Below, one piece after another: positions 1 to 7,843 of a stretch of 43,009 nt of DNA. Origin of the DNA: Candidatus Zixiibacteriota bacterium (lineage in GTDB: Bacteria > Zixibacteria > MSB-5A5 > GN15 > JAAZOE01); NCBI GenBank assembly GCA_030668485.1, contig DAOUTW010000035.1:1-43009 (forward strand). Direction: 5' to 3'. A program made the position numbers and the translations under genes. The notes under the pieces were generated by a model. It had not been told where the DNA came from, did not search any database, and worked only from the letters and a program-made list of their open reading frames with translations. How positions within the stretch are numbered: position 1 is the first letter of the stretch; the number at the start of each line of letters is the position of its first letter.

Positions 1-9
1 AATGCAACT

Positions 10-33
10 AAAAAAGAAGGCTTAAAATAGCCT
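10..33 (-). terminator. Rho-independent terminator of the signalling operon
   Basis: Read on the minus strand, a 5-bp stem AGGCT/AGCCT with a 6-nt loop is followed at once by TCTTTTTT. It lies 35 bp past the stop of the CheY-like gene, the last gene of the minus-strand operon that begins at 3669, so it closes that operon. Confidence 0.8.
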
Positions 34-67
34 AACTTGAAGAGGCTTTGTCATTAAACTTAAGGGG

Positions 68-445
68 TTAGATATCGGCGAGGATCTGCTCGATTTTGTC
101 CTTCAGGGTTTCGGGGGAAAACGGCTTGACGATATATCCGTTGACTCCGGCCTTGATGGCGGCGACAATATCTTCATGGGCCGAGCGGGTGGTTACCATG
201 AGAATCGGGATATCCTGAAGGTCTTTTGAATGTTTGAGCAGGTCGGTCAGGGTGATGCCGTCCATGACCGGCATATTCCAGTCGGTAATGATCATATCGA
301 AAGGTATTTCCTTCATCTTCATCAAGGCATCTTTGCCGTCGGTGGCTTCAGTGGTATCCTCATATCCGACTCTATTGAGAGTATTGACAATGATTCTTCT
401 CATCGTCTGAGAATCGTCCACTACCAATATTTTCAGTTCGGCCAT
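68..445 (-). CDS. cheY: CheY-like single-domain response regulator
   Basis: A 125-residue stand-alone receiver domain with no output domain. The full phosphorylation site is visible: acidic pair D10-D11, phospho-acceptor D55 in TDWNMPVMDG, T85 and K107 in VKPF. The TDWNMP motif, the MVTT strand and the AGVNGYIVKPF end are those of chemotaxis CheY, which binds the flagellar switch when phosphorylated by CheA. No chemotaxis gene is nearby, so it may instead act in the phosphatase/STAS cluster upstream. It is the last gene of the operon, 54 bp after the previous one. The start follows a GAGGAG ribosome site. The fold is certain; a flagellar role is only inferred from motif similarity. Confidence 0.9.
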   Translation of the reverse strand: MAELKILVVDDSQTMRRIIVNTLNRVGYEDTTEATDGKDALMKMKEIPFDMIITDWNMPVMDGITLTDLLKHSKDLQDIPILMVTTRSAHEDIVAAIKAGVNGYIVKPFSPETLKDKIEQILADI

Positions 446-499
446 GTGCTCCTCCTCGATTCGCTGCCTGGTTCGATTAATGCCATATTGATCGAACTC

Positions 500-1075
500 T
501 TAATCGTTGATGGCGTCACTATCGTTTATTATTGAGACGCTCCCGACCGGGTCGTCGCCAATGCCATAAGGGGAATCGCTTTGTTTGTCGGCAGGGCCTT
601 TCAGTGTACTTTTTCCGCCCGGAATCTTTATTCCATTTTTCTGCAGGAGTTCTTCCAACAGCCTGATTCGGCCTCGCAACTGATTCTCCACATCAGATTC
701 GACCGACGGTTGACAGGCGCGGTCGACGGTTTCTTTCAAATCTTCAAGTCGGAAAGGCTTGACCACGATATCATAGACACCGTGGCGAAGAGCATTGATA
801 ACGCCGTCGAGAGTGGGATATCCGGTAATCAGGACGACTTTGAGTCCCGGGCGAGCCACTCGGAGTCGATCGACCGCATCCAGATAATTTCTATCGGAGG
901 CTGACCCCGTATCGATGAGAGCTACTTCCACATTTCCGGCGGAAATAATTTCGAGACCATCCGAGACTCGGGCAACGGCTTTAACCTCATAACCCAACTC
1001 TTCGAAATATTCGCCGAGCAATTGCCTGATAAATTCTTCAGGATCGATCACCACTATATTTTTTGATCGTGCCAT
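500..1075 (-). CDS. Atypical receiver-domain protein with C-terminal extension
   Basis: 191 residues: a receiver domain at about 5-120, then a helical stretch (about 128-148) and a polar, probably disordered tail. The phospho-acceptor D55, T84 and K106 (VVKPF) are present. The acidic pair is broken, however: the strand-1 motif reads VVIDPEE, so the second Asp, which normally binds Mg2+, is Pro12. The usual MP after the acceptor Asp is also missing (DTGSASD). It could therefore be weakly phosphorylated or act as a pseudo-receiver. It lies 18 bp after the preceding receiver gene and is part of the same operon. No DNA-binding output domain is seen. Confidence 0.8.
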   Translation of the reverse strand: MARSKNIVVIDPEEFIRQLLGEYFEELGYEVKAVARVSDGLEIISAGNVEVALIDTGSASDRNYLDAVDRLRVARPGLKVVLITGYPTLDGVINALRHGVYDIVVKPFRLEDLKETVDRACQPSVESDVENQLRGRIRLLEELLQKNGIKIPGGKSTLKGPADKQSDSPYGIGDDPVGSVSIINDSDAIND

Positions 1076-1093
1076 TTTGTTCCAAGTTGTCTA

Positions 1094-1486
1094 TTAGGTT
1101 TTGGCTTCGGCTCCTTGACGTTTTAGTTCCGCCACTTTCTTTACTATCTTAAAAAGCTGATTGACGTTAAAAGGTTTGACGATATAATCGTCAACCTTGA
1201 AACGCAGCGCTTCCACCGCTGAATCCAGCGATGGGTATCCGGTCATGATAATCACCGGCAGATCATTATACAGACTGCGAATTCTGCCGGTTAGATCCAT
1301 GCCGTCGATATCGGGCATCTTGAGGTCGGTCAGGACGACATCGAACTTCTGGTTCTTCAAATAATCGATAGCTTTCTGTCCGCCGTCGGCGACAACAATA
1401 TCCCACCCCTGGGACGTGAAAAAGTCATAGAGCAGGTCTCGTATAAGCAGTTCATCGTCGACCACCAGGATCCTGTAATTGTCCAT
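1094..1486 (-). CDS. Single-domain response regulator
   Basis: A receiver-only protein of 130 residues with all phosphorylation residues: D10-D11, D54 in TDLKMPDIDG, T82 and K104 in YIVKPF. The pattern (MTGYPSLDSAVEALR) resembles the receiver of NtrC/atypical two-component regulators rather than CheY. The start chosen is the second of two nearby ATGs, 8 nt after GGAG; the first ATG is only 2 nt from that site. It is the first of three consecutive receiver genes downstream of the STAS gene. No histidine kinase lies in the window, so the phosphate donor is unknown. Confidence 0.85.
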   Translation of the reverse strand: MDNYRILVVDDELLIRDLLYDFFTSQGWDIVVADGGQKAIDYLKNQKFDVVLTDLKMPDIDGMDLTGRIRSLYNDLPVIIMTGYPSLDSAVEALRFKVDDYIVKPFNVNQLFKIVKKVAELKRQGAEAKT

Positions 1487-1577
1487 TGTCATATCTCCAA
1501 ATAATATTCAACCGCCATCATTCCCCCCCCAAGCAAGTTATCATGAAATCGCTTGTTGGAAGTATCCAGAAGAAACG

Positions 1578-1928
1578 CTATACCATCGGCGCCGGTGTAT
1601 GGCTGTTAACAGCCTCTTCCTCATTCCCGTAGATTTCGAAGACATTTGACAATTGGGTAATTTCGAAAATCTCATGCACATAGGGAGCCAGGTGTGATAG
1701 AGTCAGCCGCCCCTTATATACCCGAATTTCTTTCATCATCGAGACCAAGGCCCCCAGGCCCGAGCTATTGATGAAGTCGACGTTGAGCATATTGAAATGC
1801 ATCAGGATTTTATCCTGCTCAAGAAGTGATTTCACGGTGCTTTTTAAGACACCGGCATTGGCCAGATCCAGTCTGCCCTTCAGAACCAGGACATTTACTT
1901 TGCCCTGTTCCCTGACAGTGATGTCCAT
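1578..1928 (-). CDS. STAS-domain anti-sigma factor antagonist
   Basis: 116 residues forming one STAS domain. The signature VDFINSSGLGALVSMMKEIR region contains the serine (in NSSGLG) that is phosphorylated by a cognate HATPase kinase in the SpoIIAA/RsbV family and dephosphorylated by a PP2C phosphatase. The start ATG is preceded by a strong GGAGG with 7-nt spacing; a longer in-frame reading would run into the upstream gene and is rejected. It sits 22 bp after the phosphatase/HATPase gene, which is the expected partner. Regulation is therefore by partner switching: bound or released according to its phosphorylation state. The target sigma or other regulator is not in the window. Confidence 0.88.
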   Translation of the reverse strand: MDITVREQGKVNVLVLKGRLDLANAGVLKSTVKSLLEQDKILMHFNMLNVDFINSSGLGALVSMMKEIRVYKGRLTLSHLAPYVHEIFEITQLSNVFEIYGNEEEAVNSHTPAPMV

Positions 1929-1950
1929 AATTTCCTCCGTCTGATATATA

Positions 1951-3669
1951 TCACGATAAGTTTTTGACAATTTTAACTTCCATTCCTCCCCGAGGGATTT
2001 TCGTAAAACTCGCCTCGTCAGATAATCTCCTGATAAGACCGAGGCCTCGACCACCTTCAGCATCGGGATGACCGACCGGATCGGCATTATCGACAGGCAT
2101 GTTACCCCGATCGGGGCCTTCGTCAATTATGACTGCGACTATTCTCTCTTTATTAAGATCGACCGCAAAGCGAATTATTTTAGAACTATCGCCATTATGA
2201 GCATGAACAATTGCATTGGTAACCGCCTCGGAAACGGCAACCCGGAAGGGATGAACGACATTTTCGGCGATATTATGACTTTCGGCGATGGTATCGATAT
2301 CGCCATGCATATGCTCCAGGCTCTTCAAATCTGACTTATATTGGAAATCATATGTTTCCGAATCTTGATCCTGACCGGTGAAATCTATGACCAGGGTAGT
2401 GTAATCGTCGACAGCCTCGGCTTTTCCTTTGCAGCTAAAATTATAAATCTCCGTTTTGACATCACTGCTGAACCGATCTGTATCCAGGTTGACATTATCC
2501 CGGAAAAATCTCTCCAGACGCCTCAGACCGTAAAGCTCATCCTCTTCGTTGGCCGCCTCGATAAGACCATCGGTATAGCAAAAAATCCGATCCCCCGGAG
2601 CAATCTCGATGCGGATTGCTTTATATTCGGTGCCGGCGAATTGCCCGACTAACGGTCCGCCGCATTTCAATGGAGTCGTCTCGGTTGTCGAGGACCGGTA
2701 GAAGAACGGCGGCGGGTGGCCGCCATTGCAGTATTGCACTTGTCCCGAATCGAGGTCGATAAATGCCATGAAAAGGGTAATGAACATGCCATGGCTTTTA
2801 ATGATATCGTTACATAGAGTATTGTTAAGCTGCTGCATCAGGATGGTAACGTCAATGGTCTCTCCCGAATTGATATAGGACCGGATGATGGAATAGACCG
2901 AGGCCATCACCAGGGCGGCCGGGACCCCTTTGCTGGTAACATCGCCAATTAGGAAAAACAGCTTTTTTTCTGAAAGCGGTATCAGATCGTAATAATCGCC
3001 CCCGACCTGCCGGGCAGGGATATACAATGAGGTTATTTTTAGCCCTTTGATATCAACCTCATCGGGGAGGAACGTCGCCTGAACCTGGCGGGCCAGGTCG
3101 AGTTCCTGCTCCAACTTTTGCTTTTCGAGCGATTCCTCAAGGAGATTGGAGTTTTCGATGGCGACTGAAGCGAATTTGCTTATCATCTCCAGGGTTTGAA
3201 TATCTTGATAAACAAACCCGTTTATGGCATCTTTGTTAAAAATGACCATCACCCCGATCACCTTTTCCTTTGACAAAATCGGGGTGCAGACAAAATTGCG
3301 AACCGTGATATTCCCGGGGAAAAGGCCGTCATGGCCATTATCGAACACTGTTTCCCGGCGGTTAAGACAGTAGCGAACAATATCAAGGTTGTCTTTGTAG
3401 ATGAGGGTATCGAGGATGGTCGAATCGACTCCCCAGGAAACCTTGACCACCGGTTCATCATTGATAATCTGCAGAACCGCACCGACCTCGCCATCCATTT
3501 GCCTGATACCAATTTCCATAGCGGCGGCAAGAACCGACTCAATGTCGAGCAGGGAGGTAATAACCGAGGCGATATTAGCTATATCGCGAGTGGCCTCCCT
3601 TTTCGACTCCAGTTTTTTCTCAAGGTCGAAGATTTTTTCTTCCAGATCGCCGATTTTGTCCCGAACCAC
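1951..3669 (-). CDS. GAF-SpoIIE phosphatase-HATPase partner-switching protein
   Basis: 572 residues. Order: an N-terminal coiled coil (about 5-30), a GAF sensor domain (about 30-175), a linker helix, an RsbU/SpoIIE-type PP2C phosphatase (about 200-415) with metal-binding motifs GGDYYD (223-228), GDVTSKG (242-248), YTDGL and DDYTTLVIDF, and an RsbW-like HATPase domain (about 430-570) with N-box SEAVTNAIVHAHNG, DEGPD and GGRGLGLIRRL. The phosphatase and the opposing kinase are thus fused in one chain, and the STAS substrate is the next gene. The start is GTG, directly after an in-frame stop and 10 nt after AGGAG. It is the first gene of the minus-strand operon. The GAF ligand is not evident from the sequence. 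Confidence 0.92.
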   Translation of the reverse strand: MVRDKIGDLEEKIFDLEKKLESKREATRDIANIASVITSLLDIESVLAAAMEIGIRQMDGEVGAVLQIINDEPVVKVSWGVDSTILDTLIYKDNLDIVRYCLNRRETVFDNGHDGLFPGNITVRNFVCTPILSKEKVIGVMVIFNKDAINGFVYQDIQTLEMISKFASVAIENSNLLEESLEKQKLEQELDLARQVQATFLPDEVDIKGLKITSLYIPARQVGGDYYDLIPLSEKKLFFLIGDVTSKGVPAALVMASVYSIIRSYINSGETIDVTILMQQLNNTLCNDIIKSHGMFITLFMAFIDLDSGQVQYCNGGHPPPFFYRSSTTETTPLKCGGPLVGQFAGTEYKAIRIEIAPGDRIFCYTDGLIEAANEEDELYGLRRLERFFRDNVNLDTDRFSSDVKTEIYNFSCKGKAEAVDDYTTLVIDFTGQDQDSETYDFQYKSDLKSLEHMHGDIDTIAESHNIAENVVHPFRVAVSEAVTNAIVHAHNGDSSKIIRFAVDLNKERIVAVIIDEGPDRGNMPVDNADPVGHPDAEGGRGLGLIRRLSDEASFTKIPRGGMEVKIVKNLS

Positions 3670-4164
3670 CTAAATTACGCTCCTGTAAATAGTTCCGTCT
3701 ATATTAGTTATCGGTTTTCGGCCAGGAAGATTTATCAAAAAATGCAGGTAGAACAACATTTTCAGCCATTTTCAAACGTAAAAAGACGTTAATAAATCCT
3801 GATCTGACAAAGTGTAAGCATAACCGACAAACGAATAATGGCCAACAAAACCCTCGTACAAACATAGAGTGGCTATAAGGCGTTGTATATATATGACTTA
3901 CAGGAGCCTAAAGGCGATATGGCGGGAATTATGCAGAAAATGTGTTTTTCCCTCATCTTTGATATGTCGGTTAGTTGGACACTTTTGCATATAAAAGTGA
4001 TCCGGTTTTTATTCAAATTTCTGGTCGGAAATCACACCTTTCGTATCTCGTTATATAATAACAAGTTCACAGCGCATCTAAAAACCTAAATTAATGGACT
4101 CTTACGGTATAGTATTTGCTTAATTTCAGTTTATAAAGATTTACATCAACATGAGGATAGTTTA
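3670..4164. other. Divergent intergenic region
   Basis: About 495 bp between the start of the phosphatase gene (minus) and the PEP-CTERM gene (plus). It must hold both promoters. AT-rich, with a small inverted repeat AACGT/ACGTT at 3775-3790. A 68-codon open frame at 3883-4089 lacks a ribosome site and any recognisable motif and is not called. The only promoter-like element I can defend is the sigma-54-type site at 4106-4119. Confidence 0.6.
4106..4119 (+). promoter_or_regulatory. Possible sigma-54 promoter (-24/-12)
   Basis: GG at 4106-4107 and GC at 4118-4119 are exactly 10 nt apart, and the downstream element reads TTTGC, matching the GG-N10-GC rule of RpoN promoters. Transcription would start about 33 nt before the ATG of the PEP-CTERM gene. 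PEP-CTERM genes in other bacteria are often under the PrsK/PrsR sigma-54 system. This is one short match; no activator site was identified. Confidence 0.35.
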
Positions 4165-4824
4165 ATGAAAAAAGTATTACTTCTCGCTTCGATGCTGTTC
4201 CTCTTGGTTTTCACCTCGCAATCAGCCATGGCTCTGCTGAGTTTTTCAGGATCGCTGTCCACTCCGAGTGGAATTACCGCTTCTGAGCCCTGGATGACTG
4301 AAGGTATGATAGTCAATTGGACGGTCAGTCAGAACGCGGATATGACCTGGGATTACAGGTACACCTTCCGCGATTACGCTGGCAACGCGCCGCGCAAAGA
4401 GATCAGCCACATGATTATAGCGATTTCCCCGAATGCTATCGATACTGACTTCTGGGACGCTAATGGCCCGATGGAAATCCAGACCTGGACCAGTGATGAT
4501 GCCGGTAACCCCGGTTTGCCGAGTTCACTTTATGGATTGAAGATTGATATTGCTGCTGATGAATATTTCTTCACTTCAACCAAAGCTCCGGTATGGGGTG
4601 ATTTCTACATCAAAGACGGTAATTTTGATCAGGATCCGATCTTCGCGCACAACTCGACTTTCGGCTCCGCTGATCCGCTTGATCCTCCGTCGAACGGTTC
4701 GGTGAATTACAAAATTCTCCGTCCCGATTCAACCAGTGTCCCGATTCCCGAACCGTCAACTCTGTTGCTTTTCGGATCAGCCCTGGCTTTTGCCGGTGGA
4801 TTCAAGAGATTCCTTAGAAAATAA
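4165..4824 (+). CDS. PEP-CTERM sorting-domain exported protein
   Basis: 219 residues. N-terminal signal peptide (KK, then a hydrophobic stretch to about residue 23). The C-terminus has the tripartite PEP-CTERM signal: PEP in VPIPEPS at about 195, a hydrophobic helix (LLLFGSALAFAGGF) and a basic end (KRFLRK). Such proteins are cut and re-anchored by an exosortase (EpsH), usually with exopolysaccharide export. No exosortase gene is in the window. The central part is rich in Trp, Asp and Pro and matches no domain I recognise. It is monocistronic: promoter region upstream and a strong terminator 45 bp downstream. Confidence 0.88.
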   Translation: MKKVLLLASMLFLLVFTSQSAMALLSFSGSLSTPSGITASEPWMTEGMIVNWTVSQNADMTWDYRYTFRDYAGNAPRKEISHMIIAISPNAIDTDFWDANGPMEIQTWTSDDAGNPGLPSSLYGLKIDIAADEYFFTSTKAPVWGDFYIKDGNFDQDPIFAHNSTFGSADPLDPPSNGSVNYKILRPDSTSVPIPEPSTLLLFGSALAFAGGFKRFLRK

Positions 4825-4869
4825 TCCAGTATAGCTGGTTTTCATGAGTAAACAGTTAAGAGCATAATA

Positions 4870-4900
4870 AAAGGCCGCCTTTAGGGGCGGCCTTTTTCTT
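4870..4900. terminator. Bidirectional terminator between convergent genes
   Basis: A perfect 10-bp stem AAAGGCCGCC/GGCGGCCTTT with a 6-nt loop; plus-strand T-tract TTCTTTT follows, and the A-rich left side gives TTTTATTA on the minus strand. It can end both the PEP-CTERM gene (plus) and der (minus). Confidence 0.9.
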
Positions 4901-4919
4901 TTGGCTTACAGATCCGCTG

Positions 4920-6239
4920 CTAATTGCTACCGCGGGACTTAATCTTGAATTCGATCGGGATGCCTTCAAACCCGAATCTTTCCCGAAGCCGGTTGGCTAA
5001 ATACCTCCGATAAGCCTCCTGAATCAATTTGGGATAATTGCAGAAAATGATAAAATTCGGCGGCGCGGTTTCCGCCTGGGTCATGTAATAGAGTTTTATC
5101 CACTTGCCTTTGATCGCTGCCGGAGGTTGCTTTTCAATCGCCTCCCGGAGAAAATCGTTCAACTCCGAGGTCGCCACCCGCCGGGTATATTGTTCGTAAA
5201 CCGTATCGACAAGGGTCATCGTCTTATGCACTCGCTGGCCCTTCAGGGCCGAGATAAAAATCGACGGAATATACCGGTAAGTCGGCGCTGATTCCTTGAT
5301 CTGGCGGGCATATATCTGGGCGGAATTTTCATCCTTGTCAAAAATATCCCATTTGTTCACCGCCAGAACCAAGCCACGGCGCGCCTGACTCACCTCATCG
5401 ATAATTTTCAATTCCTGCAGATTGAGCCCATCGTTGGCATCGAGTAAAATAACAGCTATATCGCAGCGCTGGATGGCGCGGACAGTCCGGAGAGTGGTAT
5501 AGTATTCCACATTCTCCTTGACCTTGCTACGGCGCCTGAGGCCGGCGGTATCGATCAGAATATAGCGGCGTCCGTCGATCGTGACCGGAGAGTCGATTGA
5601 ATCGCGGGTAGTGCCGGGAATGTCAGATACGATATGCCGGTTTTCACCCAGCAGGAAATTGACAAATGATGATTTGCCGACATTAGGCCGTCCGACCACG
5701 GCAACCCGTATGACGCCCTCTTCTGACGGCTCATCCGATATCACGGGCAAACACTTAACGATTTCATCAAGCATGTCGCCAATGCCGCGACCGCTGGTGG
5801 CCGAGACGGGTAATACGGTTTCTATTCCGAGGCTATAGAAGGCATTGGCATCGAGCTCCAGGCGGTCGTTGTCGGCCTTGTTGGCCACCAGGAGCAGGGG
5901 TTTATCGGTGCGCAAGAGCTGGCGTGCGATGCGGGTATCGACATCGGTTATGCCGGTCTGGCAATCAACGACATAGATGATCAGGTCGGCCTCTTCCATC
6001 GCGATACTGGCCTGTTCGAGGATCAACTGCTCCATCTGATCAATGCTGCCGGGAACCATGCCGCCGGTGTCGACCAGGTAGAAATCATGCCCGGTCCATT
6101 CGCATTGCGTAAAATTGCGATCACGGGTAATCCCGGACTCGCTATCGACGACTGCCAGTTTTTTCCTGATCATCCGGTTGAACAGGGACGATTTGCCGAC
6201 ATTCGGCCGCCCAACTACGGAGACAATCGGAAGCGCCAT
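4920..6239 (-). CDS. der: Ribosome assembly GTPase Der (EngA)
   Basis: 439 residues with the diagnostic tandem of two GTPase domains (about 1-165 and 175-345) and a C-terminal KH-like domain (about 350-439). Each G domain shows GRPNVGKSS, DTAG-type G3 (DTGG in the first, DTAGLRRR in the second) and N-K-x-D (NKAD, NKWD). Der is needed for maturation of the 50S ribosomal subunit. The ATG at 6239 is used: it follows GGGGGAACTG and overlaps the stop of the upstream gene as TGATG, so translation is probably coupled. A GTG four codons earlier is possible but less likely. Normal length for the family; nothing unusual. Confidence 0.98.
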   Translation of the reverse strand: MALPIVSVVGRPNVGKSSLFNRMIRKKLAVVDSESGITRDRNFTQCEWTGHDFYLVDTGGMVPGSIDQMEQLILEQASIAMEEADLIIYVVDCQTGITDVDTRIARQLLRTDKPLLLVANKADNDRLELDANAFYSLGIETVLPVSATSGRGIGDMLDEIVKCLPVISDEPSEEGVIRVAVVGRPNVGKSSFVNFLLGENRHIVSDIPGTTRDSIDSPVTIDGRRYILIDTAGLRRRSKVKENVEYYTTLRTVRAIQRCDIAVILLDANDGLNLQELKIIDEVSQARRGLVLAVNKWDIFDKDENSAQIYARQIKESAPTYRYIPSIFISALKGQRVHKTMTLVDTVYEQYTRRVATSELNDFLREAIEKQPPAAIKGKWIKLYYMTQAETAPPNFIIFCNYPKLIQEAYRRYLANRLRERFGFEGIPIEFKIKSRGSN

Positions 6240-7528
6240 CAGTTCCCCCACCGATCTATTGCCGTCTGAAAGGATTCAGTAAGAATATAACTCCCGACCA
6301 TGACCGGCTTCCCGGCCTCTTCGGAAAATTCTTTCAATGACATATCATCCAGAAAGAGATCGTCATCGTTGAGACAATTGGGCGGCAGTAGAATCATATC
6401 ACTTGCGGACTGTTTAACCGTATCGAGTATATCCCGGCCGGTAAGCAAGCCGGTTACAGTCACGGTCTCCCCCCAGAATTTGTTGGTCACGGCTGCCAAC
6501 TCAGGCTGCAAATTTTCTATATCGTTCAGCACTGGCAGAATATTTTCACGCAGGATCGGCGCGGCTGAATGTCCGGTAACTAATTCCAGTTTCAGGGGTC
6601 GTTTCACCTTTCGAGGAAGATATCTTTTACGACGATTGAAATCGACCAAAAACTGGCGTACCATGCCGATGCCGTTTTCGAATTGCGGCATCTCTTCATA
6701 GTAACTCAGTGGCGGCAGCTTTTTTCCGGCGCAAAGAAACCATTCATCCGCCGGATAGACAAAGCGAGTGCCCATCTCCTCCAGATATTTCTCATGGTAT
6801 GACTCGACCAGATCGATGATTTCCGAAGCTTCCTCGCCGGTGAAGGTCCTCAACTGCGGCAGGCGGTCTCGGTATCTGGTCAGGCCGATCGGGACAACGG
6901 CCAGTGAATCGACACCGGGCGCAAGCGATGCCAGGTCGGTGATGGTTTTATGCAATTGATCGCCATCATTGATTCCGGGACAGACAACGGTTTGGGTTTG
7001 CAGGCTTATGCCGTTCTCAGTCAGCATAGTCAGGCGGGGCATGATCGATTCCAATTTTTCGTTCTGGAAGATGCAGCGCCGCAGGGTATCGTCGGTGGCA
7101 TGGACGGAGATGTATAAAGGCGATAGGCGTTGTTCGATGATCCGTTGAAAATCAGGCTCGGTCATTGTCGAAAGGGAGATGAAATTGCCGTGGGTGAAGG
7201 AATAGCGGTAGTCGTCGTCTTTGATATAAAGGCTGCGGCGCATCCCTTTCGGCTGCTGATGCACGAAGCAGAAAATGCAGTTATTATTGCAAATCTGGAT
7301 TTTCGATTCTTCGAGGACCAACCCCAAATCGCCGCAGGTGATGGTATCGAGTTTTATCTTCTGCAGCTCTCCCCCCTCGGAGATTTCCAGTTCAAGAGTG
7401 TCTTCGGTGTTGTGGAAATGGAAATCGAGGTTGTCAGACACCGGGTGGCCGTTGACCTTAAGCAGGTCGGCACCGATGGCGACTCGGCCGTGGAGGGGCG
7501 AAAGTTTGCATATGTCAATTATCTTCAT
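6239..7528 (-). CDS. DUF512-family radical SAM protein with N-terminal PDZ-like segment
   Basis: 429 residues. A short PDZ-like segment (about 1-60, GADLLKVNGHPVSD) is followed by a cysteine motif CNNNCIFC (C80, C84, C87), the CX3CX2C [4Fe-4S] site of radical SAM enzymes, then a TIM-barrel-like region (VHATDDTLRR, PGINDGD) and the C-terminal DUF512 domain. Conserved in many bacteria next to der, as here; its reaction is unknown. The ATG at 7528 is chosen because any longer reading runs into the tRNA-Gly gene. Stop and der start overlap, so the two genes form an operon, probably read together with or just after the tRNA. Confidence 0.9.
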   Translation of the reverse strand: MKIIDICKLSPLHGRVAIGADLLKVNGHPVSDNLDFHFHNTEDTLELEISEGGELQKIKLDTITCGDLGLVLEESKIQICNNNCIFCFVHQQPKGMRRSLYIKDDDYRYSFTHGNFISLSTMTEPDFQRIIEQRLSPLYISVHATDDTLRRCIFQNEKLESIMPRLTMLTENGISLQTQTVVCPGINDGDQLHKTITDLASLAPGVDSLAVVPIGLTRYRDRLPQLRTFTGEEASEIIDLVESYHEKYLEEMGTRFVYPADEWFLCAGKKLPPLSYYEEMPQFENGIGMVRQFLVDFNRRKRYLPRKVKRPLKLELVTGHSAAPILRENILPVLNDIENLQPELAAVTNKFWGETVTVTGLLTGRDILDTVKQSASDMILLPPNCLNDDDLFLDDMSLKEFSEEAGKPVMVGSYILTESFQTAIDRWGN

Positions 7529-7541
7529 ATCAATAAAAAAA

Positions 7542-7613
7542 AGCGGGCGATGGGGTTCGAACCCACGACGTCCAGCTTGGGAAGCTGACATTCTACCACT
7601 GAATTACGCCCGC
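7542..7613 (-). tRNA. tRNA-Gly(CCC)
   Basis: 72-nt cloverleaf on the minus strand: acceptor GCGGGCG/CGCCCGC, D-stem ATTC/GAAT, anticodon stem TCAGC/GCTGG with loop TTCCCAA (anticodon CCC), T-arm loop TTCGAAC, discriminator T. The 3' CCA is not encoded. A run of eight T follows directly, which may end transcription before the radical-SAM gene 13 bp further on. Confidence 0.95.
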
Positions 7614-7778
7614 TAGTAAAAACTAGGTTTTGGCTGTCGCGTAGACAACCTGTTTTTTTTATACTCCTTAAAAGCGATCAAAACTTTGGCCGACTCCCAC
7701 AGAAGGCCAACCCGAATCTAACCATTTGCCGATACGCTGTCAAGTGACAAAAAATGAAGAGAATTGATATTTAAGTTC

Positions 7779-7807
7779 TTGACATTGAGATACCAAGATA
7801 TCTTAAT
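7779..7807 (+). promoter_or_regulatory. Sigma-70-like promoter with palindromic spacer
   Basis: TTGACA at 7779-7784, 17 nt, then CTTAAT at 7802-7807 (two mismatches to TATAAT), 36 nt before the DUF4062 start. A perfect palindrome AAGATATCTT (7795-7804) lies over the spacer and -10 edge, a position suited to a repressor. Confidence 0.45.
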
Positions 7808-7843
7808 AGGATTATAGATATTCTCGTTCAAGGGGTATAGAAA

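Noticed and set aside
3883-4089. 68-codon plus-strand open frame in the divergent promoter region
   Set aside because: No ribosome site, no motif, composition of AT-rich intergenic DNA.
7529-7591. N-terminal extension of the radical-SAM protein
   Set aside because: The extra codons read through tRNA-Gly; the ATG at 7528 gives the normal family start.
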